Position numbers and translations under genes: made by a program. From assembly GCF_002777255.1 (NCBI RefSeq), contig NZ_CP017634.1, positions 5,158,903 through 5,222,902 on the forward strand: a DNA stretch of 64,000 nt. Reading direction: 5' to 3'. Position 1 is the first letter of the stretch, and the number at the start of each line of letters is the position of its first letter. This stretch comes from Candidatus Formimonas warabiya (GTDB lineage: Bacteria; Bacillota; Dehalobacteriia; Dehalobacteriales; Dehalobacteriaceae). The notes below the pieces were generated by a model that saw nothing but the letters and a program-made list of their open reading frames with translations, ran no database searches and was not told where the DNA came from. This document shows, in pieces, positions 62,564 through 64,000 of the stretch.

Positions 62564-63325
62564 ATGGACATGGACCGGAGAAAATTTATTAAAGCGTGCG
62601 GCTTGGGTCTCCTGGGCTTCGGCATGGTCAAGGCAGAAAACGTTTTTGCCCAGGTAGCCAAAGGGCAGTACCGCAGTGACCTTTCCATGACGGGAAAAAG
62701 GTGGGCCATGGTGATTGACTCCCGCAAGTGCGCCGGCTGTAATGATTGCATCAATGCCTGTCATAAAACGCACAATGTGCCGGAGATCAAAAACCAGGAG
62801 GAAGAGGTGAAATGGATCTGGAAAGAAAAGTTTGAAAACGCCTTTCCTGATTTAAACCAGCGCTATCTCAGCGCCGACCTAGAAAAACGGCCTTTCCTCC
62901 TTTTATGCAACCATTGCGAAAACCCGGCCTGCGTCCGGGTATGCCCCACCAAAGCCACATTCAAAAGGGAAGACGGCATTGTGATGATGGACTATCATCG
63001 CTGCATCGGCTGCCGTTATTGTATGGCGGCCTGTCCTTATGGGGCGAGAAGCTTTAATTTTCAAGATCCCCGCCCCTTTATTCCGGAGATCAATGAAAAA
63101 TATCCCACCCGGACCAAAGGGGTGGTGGAGAAATGCAATTTCTGTACGGAGCAGCTTTCCCAGGGATTGCTTCCCCTGTGCGCCCAGGCGTGCCAAAAGG
63201 GGGCCATTACCTGCGGGGATTTGAATGATCCTGATTCCAACGTGCGCAAGCTTCTGGACGCCCACATCACCATTCAGCGCAAACCGAATTTGGGAACCTT
63301 CCCCGGCATTTATTATATCGTTTAA
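62564..63325 (+). CDS. dsrO: DsrO, Tat-exported iron-sulfur subunit
   Basis: A 253-residue ferredoxin-like protein with a twin-arginine signal peptide ([18 protein letters not shown]), so it acts outside the membrane. Cluster motifs: [41 protein letters not shown] and [20 protein letters not shown]. It connects the cytochrome DsrJ with the quinone-reactive DsrP. Start ATG 62564, SD GGGAGGTGAG. Confidence 0.94.
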   Translation: MDMDRRKFIKACGLGLLGFGMVKAENVFAQVAKGQYRSDLSMTGKRWAMVIDSRKCAGCNDCINACHKTHNVPEIKNQEEEVKWIWKEKFENAFPDLNQRYLSADLEKRPFLLLCNHCENPACVRVCPTKATFKREDGIVMMDYHRCIGCRYCMAACPYGARSFNFQDPRPFIPEINEKYPTRTKGVVEKCNFCTEQLSQGLLPLCAQACQKGAITCGDLNDPDSNVRKLLDAHITIQRKPNLGTFPGIYYIV

Positions 63326-63336
63326 GGAGGGCCGCT

Positions 63337-64000
63337 ATGGTAGAGCGTATATTTCATGGAAGCCGAAGATATTGGCAGTGGCTGGCCTTTTTGCTGGTGA
63401 TCATCGCCGCAGGCATGGCCGCCTACCTGTATCAGTTTCAAAAAGGATTAACCGTTACGGGGATGGGCAGGGACGTATCCTGGGGGCTTTATATCGGCCA
63501 GTTCACCTTTTTTGTCGGGGTTGCCGCCTCCGCAGTGATGGTAGTGCTTCCCTATTACCTGCACAATGTGAAAGAGTTCGGCCGCATCACCATTTTTGGA
63601 GAATTCCTCGCCATTGCCGCCGTGATCATGTGCATGCTCTTTATCGTCGTGGATTTGGGCAGACCGGACCGGTTATTGAATATGATTCTCATGGCCACAC
63701 CCCATTCCATTATGTTTTGGGATATGGTGGTTTTGTTCGGCTATTTGCTTTTGAACCTGTTGATCGGGTGGAACATGCTGGAGGCGGAATATAATTCAGT
63801 CCAGCCTGCCCGCTGGGTGAAGAACCTGGTCTATGTTTCCATTCCCTGGGCCGTCAGTATCCATACCGTAACTGCTTTTTTAATCGCCGGATTGCCGGGA
63901 CGCTCTTACTGGCTTACTTCCATCATGGCAGCCCGCTTTCTGGCCTCAGCTTTCGCCAGCGGTCCGGCGCTTCTCCTCCTCTTAATTATGGTGATGCAGC
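63337..64000 (+). CDS. dsrP: DsrP, NrfD-family membrane subunit (partial)
   Basis: Starts at ATG 63337 with SD AAGGAGG and stays open to the window end, giving 221 residues of a protein usually near 400. Hydrophobic helices and the NrfD-type segments [20 protein letters not shown] and [13 protein letters not shown] are visible. It exchanges electrons with menaquinone and passes them to DsrO. Truncated only by the window edge. Confidence 0.92.
   Translation, partial: MVERIFHGSRRYWQWLAFLLVIIAAGMAAYLYQFQKGLTVTGMGRDVSWGLYIGQFTFFVGVAASAVMVVLPYYLHNVKEFGRITIFGEFLAIAAVIMCMLFIVVDLGRPDRLLNMILMATPHSIMFWDMVVLFGYLLLNLLIGWNMLEAEYNSVQPARWVKNLVYVSIPWAVSIHTVTAFLIAGLPGRSYWLTSIMAARFLASAFASGPALLLLLIMVMQ

Overview
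The window looks like the chromosome of an anaerobic, low-to-mid GC Bacillota of the Clostridia/Peptococcaceae type. Evidence: the gene order dgkA-cdd-era-mgtE-recO-glyQS-(CcpN-like)-PPDK regulator-ppdK, a T-box in front of glyQS, an agr-type peptide quorum module, selenoprotein genes of the glycine-reductase family, and a complete reductive dissimilatory sulfite reductase locus. No rRNA, tRNA or CRISPR array was recognised. Species cannot be named from this sequence alone.

Layout. 1-5.2 kb: housekeeping genes (undecaprenol/diacylglycerol kinase, DUF3048 protein, cytidine deaminase, Era GTPase, MgtE Mg2+ transporter behind a structured leader, RecO). 5.2-6.1 kb: a REP-associated transposase (RAYT) element with 29-bp inverted ends inserted in the very end of recO. 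6.1-9.1 kb: a strikingly AT-rich agr-like island (agrB, a 40-residue agrD peptide gene not visible at ordinary size cut-offs, membrane proteins, a histidine kinase and decayed remnants of a second kinase and perhaps a response regulator). 9.1-17.5 kb: DUF4342 protein, T-box, glyQS, CcpN-like repressor, PPDK regulatory kinase/phosphatase and ppdK. 17.5-19.9 kb: an AT-rich patch of small genes with two decayed copies of the ppdK 3' end. 19.9-31.2 kb: two glutamate dehydrogenase paralogues, a zeta-toxin-like kinase, a KaiC-like/PEP-pyruvate-binding protein, ferritin-like, HAD, PHP, alanine/glycine:Na+ symporter and half-size TSUP proteins.

31.4-46.9 kb is the most interesting region: a sigma-54-dependent activator, a 44-bp palindromic upstream site, a -24/-12 promoter, and one long operon encoding a class III CoA-transferase, a two-subunit class I CoA-transferase-like pair, a divergent substrate-specific 'B' component of a glycine-reductase-type enzyme (pyruvoyl proprotein plus a selenoprotein read through an in-frame UGA), a TAXI-TRAP transporter, a thioredoxin reductase fused to a degenerate thioredoxin, thioredoxin, selenoprotein A (second in-frame UGA), GrdC and GrdD. 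The operon would import a small organic acid, perhaps activate it as a CoA ester, and cleave it reductively to an acyl phosphate with thioredoxin as electron donor. The substrate is unknown; the association with CoA-transferases is not part of the classical glycine, sarcosine or betaine systems.

47.1-64 kb is the sulfur region: a YeiH-type putative sulfate/sulfite exporter, an EamA permease and a LysR regulator, then dsrA-dsrB-dsrD-ferredoxin-dsrC-(CoA-disulfide/persulfide reductase with rhodanese)-dsrN-dsrM-dsrK-nitrilase-RsbRD-like-second dsrK-dsrJ-dsrO-dsrP (cut by the window end). This is a route for reducing sulfite to sulfide, with electrons passed through two DsrK-type subunits and a DsrMKJOP-like membrane complex. 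The sat and apr genes for sulfate activation are not in the window, so sulfate rather than sulfite use cannot be claimed.
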